A DNA stretch of 64,000 nt, taken from the NCBI RefSeq assembly GCF_000025285.1, contig NC_013741.1:1178001-1242000 (forward strand), read 5' to 3'. The DNA is from Archaeoglobus profundus DSM 5631 (GTDB taxonomy: Archaea; Halobacteriota; Archaeoglobi; Archaeoglobales; Archaeoglobaceae). Positions 62,213-64,000 of this stretch are shown here, piece by piece. The notes below the pieces were generated by a model. That model was not told where the DNA came from. It saw only the letters and a program-made list of their open reading frames with translations, and made no database searches. A program made the translations under genes and the position numbers. Position 1 is the stretch's first letter. Every line of letters starts with the position of its first letter.

Positions 62213-63547
62213 GTGAGGTTCGTAATAGCTACTCAGAATTCTTTCGAAAGAAGTAGAATAGCTGAAAGGATAGAATCGGAATTTGATTGCGAGATAATTG
62301 AATGTGAGAGTTGTGAGGAGGTTTACAAACTTGCGAAGTTAGCCGACTGCCTCATAGTGGGTATAGAGATACTCTGTGGATTGAAGGCTGTTAAAGATTT
62401 GAGAGTATCCTATCCTTATCTACCGATAGTCGTGATCCTAAATAGAGGCGACGAGAGATACATTTCTCACGCTTTGAAAGAAGGTGTCGATTACTACGTT
62501 TTCAGATTGGGTGACTACTACTCCAGAATTCCCGCTGTAGCTTTGTCTGCAATTGAGAAGAAAAGGAGAGAATTTGAGTTGGACAAATTTAGAAAAGCGT
62601 TAGAGGAAAAGGAGAGATTGTACAGATCTCTGACAGAGAATCTTCCTGATCTTGTAATTCTTCATGATGGTGATAAGATTGCCTTTGTGAATTCTGCTGT
62701 TGAATCTCTCGGATACACAAAGGAGGAGGTTCTAGGTAGGAGTATCTTCGAATTTATCCATCCAGAATCCGCAGATCTCGCAAGAGAAAGAATTGAAACA
62801 ATGATAAAAACAGGTAAAAGTCTTCCACCAGTCGAAGAGAAGATTTTCGCAAAGGATGGATCTCTAAAGGTATTTGAAATAAGATCGACACCGATCGATA
62901 TAGAAGGAAAGAGGTATATCTTAGTAGTGGCGAGAGACATTACAAGGAGAAAGAAGTATGAGATGGAGCTTGAGAAAACAAATAGAATATTAAGGACTGT
63001 TAACAGCATAAACGAGCTAATGGTAAGAGCAAAGAATGATGATGATCTTCTAAAAGGAGTAGTAGATCTTCTTTCGAGGGTATACAAAAACGTTAAACTT
63101 TGGGTTTTGAATGGGGAAAAGGCTAGATTGTACTCTACGAACGGCAGAACCATTAAGGATGATGTTTACGCATTCCCCATAGTAGGTGAAGGAGAGGTTC
63201 TGGGATTCCTATCTCTTGAAGCGGATGACATTGAAGGAGATGAGATGGCAATTCTGAAGACACTAGCAAAAGACATAGGATTTACATTAGTATCGCTAAA
63301 GCGAAGGAGAGCAATCAAAGAGGCTTTGAGAAGGGTTGAAGAGAATACAGAAAAAATAGCTACACTGATAGATCAAATAAGAAATCCACTCACAGTCATA
63401 CAAGGTATTGCAGAGATAAAGCACGATGAATATTACGAAAAAATTGTTGAGCAAGTTAAAAGAATTGAAAGATTACTCGAAGATCTTGATAAAGGGTGGG
63501 TAGAATCTAAAAAAGTAGGGGAACTCCTAAAAAGATATGATTTTTGA
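62213..63547 (+). pseudogene. PAS/GAF sensor kinase, broken before the ATPase domain
   Basis: 444 residues from GTG 62213. N-terminal receiver-like fold (about 1-115) without the usual phosphoacceptor pattern, a PAS domain (about 140-250: LPDLVILHDGDKIAFVNSAVESLGYT), a GAF-like segment (260-360), and a dimerisation helix with IDQIRNPLTVIQG at about 386-398, where Asp stands in place of the conserved His of the phosphorylation box. Translation stops at TGA 63545-63547 before any ATP-binding domain. The ATPase remains lie downstream in other frames (63736-64000), so the kinase looks inactivated or split. Confidence 0.6.
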
Positions 63548-63701
63548 TATAGAAAGTTTTATTTACGGTTTTTACAGCGTAATCAATAACAGTAGCAACA
63601 ATCGCGAGGGTGTTTTGAAAGATGTCAATAACTCCTTTAGAGAGATTAAGTCGTTGAGCGACTCTCTGCGGCTTTTGAATATTTGTGGATTACAAACCTA
63701 A
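63537..63701 (+). pseudogene. Linker fragment of the broken sensor kinase
   Basis: A second frame opens with ATG 63537 and reads 54 codons (DIESFIYGFYSVINNS, then VLKDVNNSFREIKSLSDSL) to TAA 63699-63701. A further shift after LRLLN continues as FVDYKPKEMNIRKVIE, then TAA at 63730, then the ATPase fragment. The pieces line up in order like one interrupted coding region, though the 54-codon piece might be a separate small protein. Confidence 0.4.
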
Positions 63702-63735
63702 AGAAATGAACATTCGAAAAGTGATTGAATAAGTC

Positions 63736-64000
63736 ATGAGAGAATACAAGAATGCCATAAAGCATGGAAAGAGCAGTAGGATAGACTTTAGGATTAGATG
63801 TCTTGAAAACTTTGTTGAGGTAGATGTTATAGATTACGGAAAAGGAATTCCAAACGAGATAAAGGTAAAGAATATCCGAAAAAGTTTCTCGACATCGAAC
63901 AGCACCGGCTTAGGCCTTTTTATAGTCAAAAAGTTAGTTGAAAGGTATAACGGTTCAATATTCGTCAAAGATAATTCCCCCTCTGGCACGATCTTTACAA
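63736..64000 (+). pseudogene. Histidine-kinase ATPase (HATPase_c) fragment, runs off the window
   Basis: From ATG 63736 the N-box NAIKHGKSS, G1 box VIDYGKGIPNEI and G2 box STGLGLFIVKKLVE are intact and in order. The same frame is blocked by TAA 63730-63732 six bases upstream. It belongs with the sensor gene 200 bases before. An independent small ATPase protein is possible since its motifs are undamaged. Confidence 0.6.

Overview
The window is a contiguous stretch of chromosome from a hyperthermophilic euryarchaeon. The gene content fits the order Archaeoglobales: a two-archaellin archaellum operon, archaeal-type RadA, thermosome, CetZ and SepF, archaeal GTP cyclohydrolase (MptA), sulfide-dependent Thi4, futalosine-type menaquinone genes (MqnC, UbiX), TrmY, a gyrase A subunit and the DUF39/NIL-ferredoxin homocysteine pair. 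Species assignment (for example Archaeoglobus profundus) is inference from gene content only. Many genes have a TATA box about 25 bases before the start codon, which predicts leaderless transcripts.

Layout. 1-9300: end of an unknown gene, then the archaellum operon on the minus strand (two archaellins, arlD/E-like, arlG, arlF, arlH, arlI, arlJ) followed by a lipoprotein and an acidic membrane-anchored protein that look like operon members. 9300-16250: tRNA thiolation enzyme, aconitase-X large subunit (mevalonate branch), small metal/nuclease-family proteins, and the homocysteine synthesis pair. 16280-20360: radA interrupted by an intein with an intact LAGLIDADG endonuclease, an unlabelled H/ACA-type guide RNA divergent from radA, an AAA ATPase and tRNA-Leu. 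20360-28000: an accessory, partly decayed region. It holds a ribbon-helix-helix remnant touching tRNA-Leu, a frameshifted lipoprotein, and a hydantoin-type gene set (enolase-superfamily racemase, Asp/Glu/hydantoin racemase, NCS1 permease, HyuA-like hydantoinase, DUF917 protein with an in-frame amber codon and no normal start).

28000-36950: menaquinone, ZPR1-like, SepF, UbiX, a coiled-coil membrane protein, CetZ, a thermosome subunit and a regulator. 37000-44600: transporter, Thi4, Ogt, NMN adenylyltransferase, MptA, an extracytoplasmic phospholipase-D-like protein, a divergent pair of Cas4-like proteins (one lacking catalytic residues) with no CRISPR nearby, and tRNA-Ser. 44690-52300: haem genes hemA-hemB, aminotransferase, acetyltransferase, gyrA, radical SAM enzyme and a small winged-helix protein. 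52340-62120: RNA methyltransferases, AIR-synthase-like protein, S-adenosylhomocysteinase, AmmeMemoRadiSam enzyme, PHP phosphoesterase and Mrp ATPase. 62180-64000: a PAS sensor-kinase gene whose ATPase part is broken off by stops and frameshifts and runs out of the window.

The most unusual items are the predicted H/ACA guide RNA between radA and the AAA ATPase, the decaying hydantoin cluster with a perfect dyad at its predicted transcription start, the active/inactive Cas4-like pair, and a recurring architecture in which one symmetric TATA box serves two divergent, apparently leaderless transcription units.
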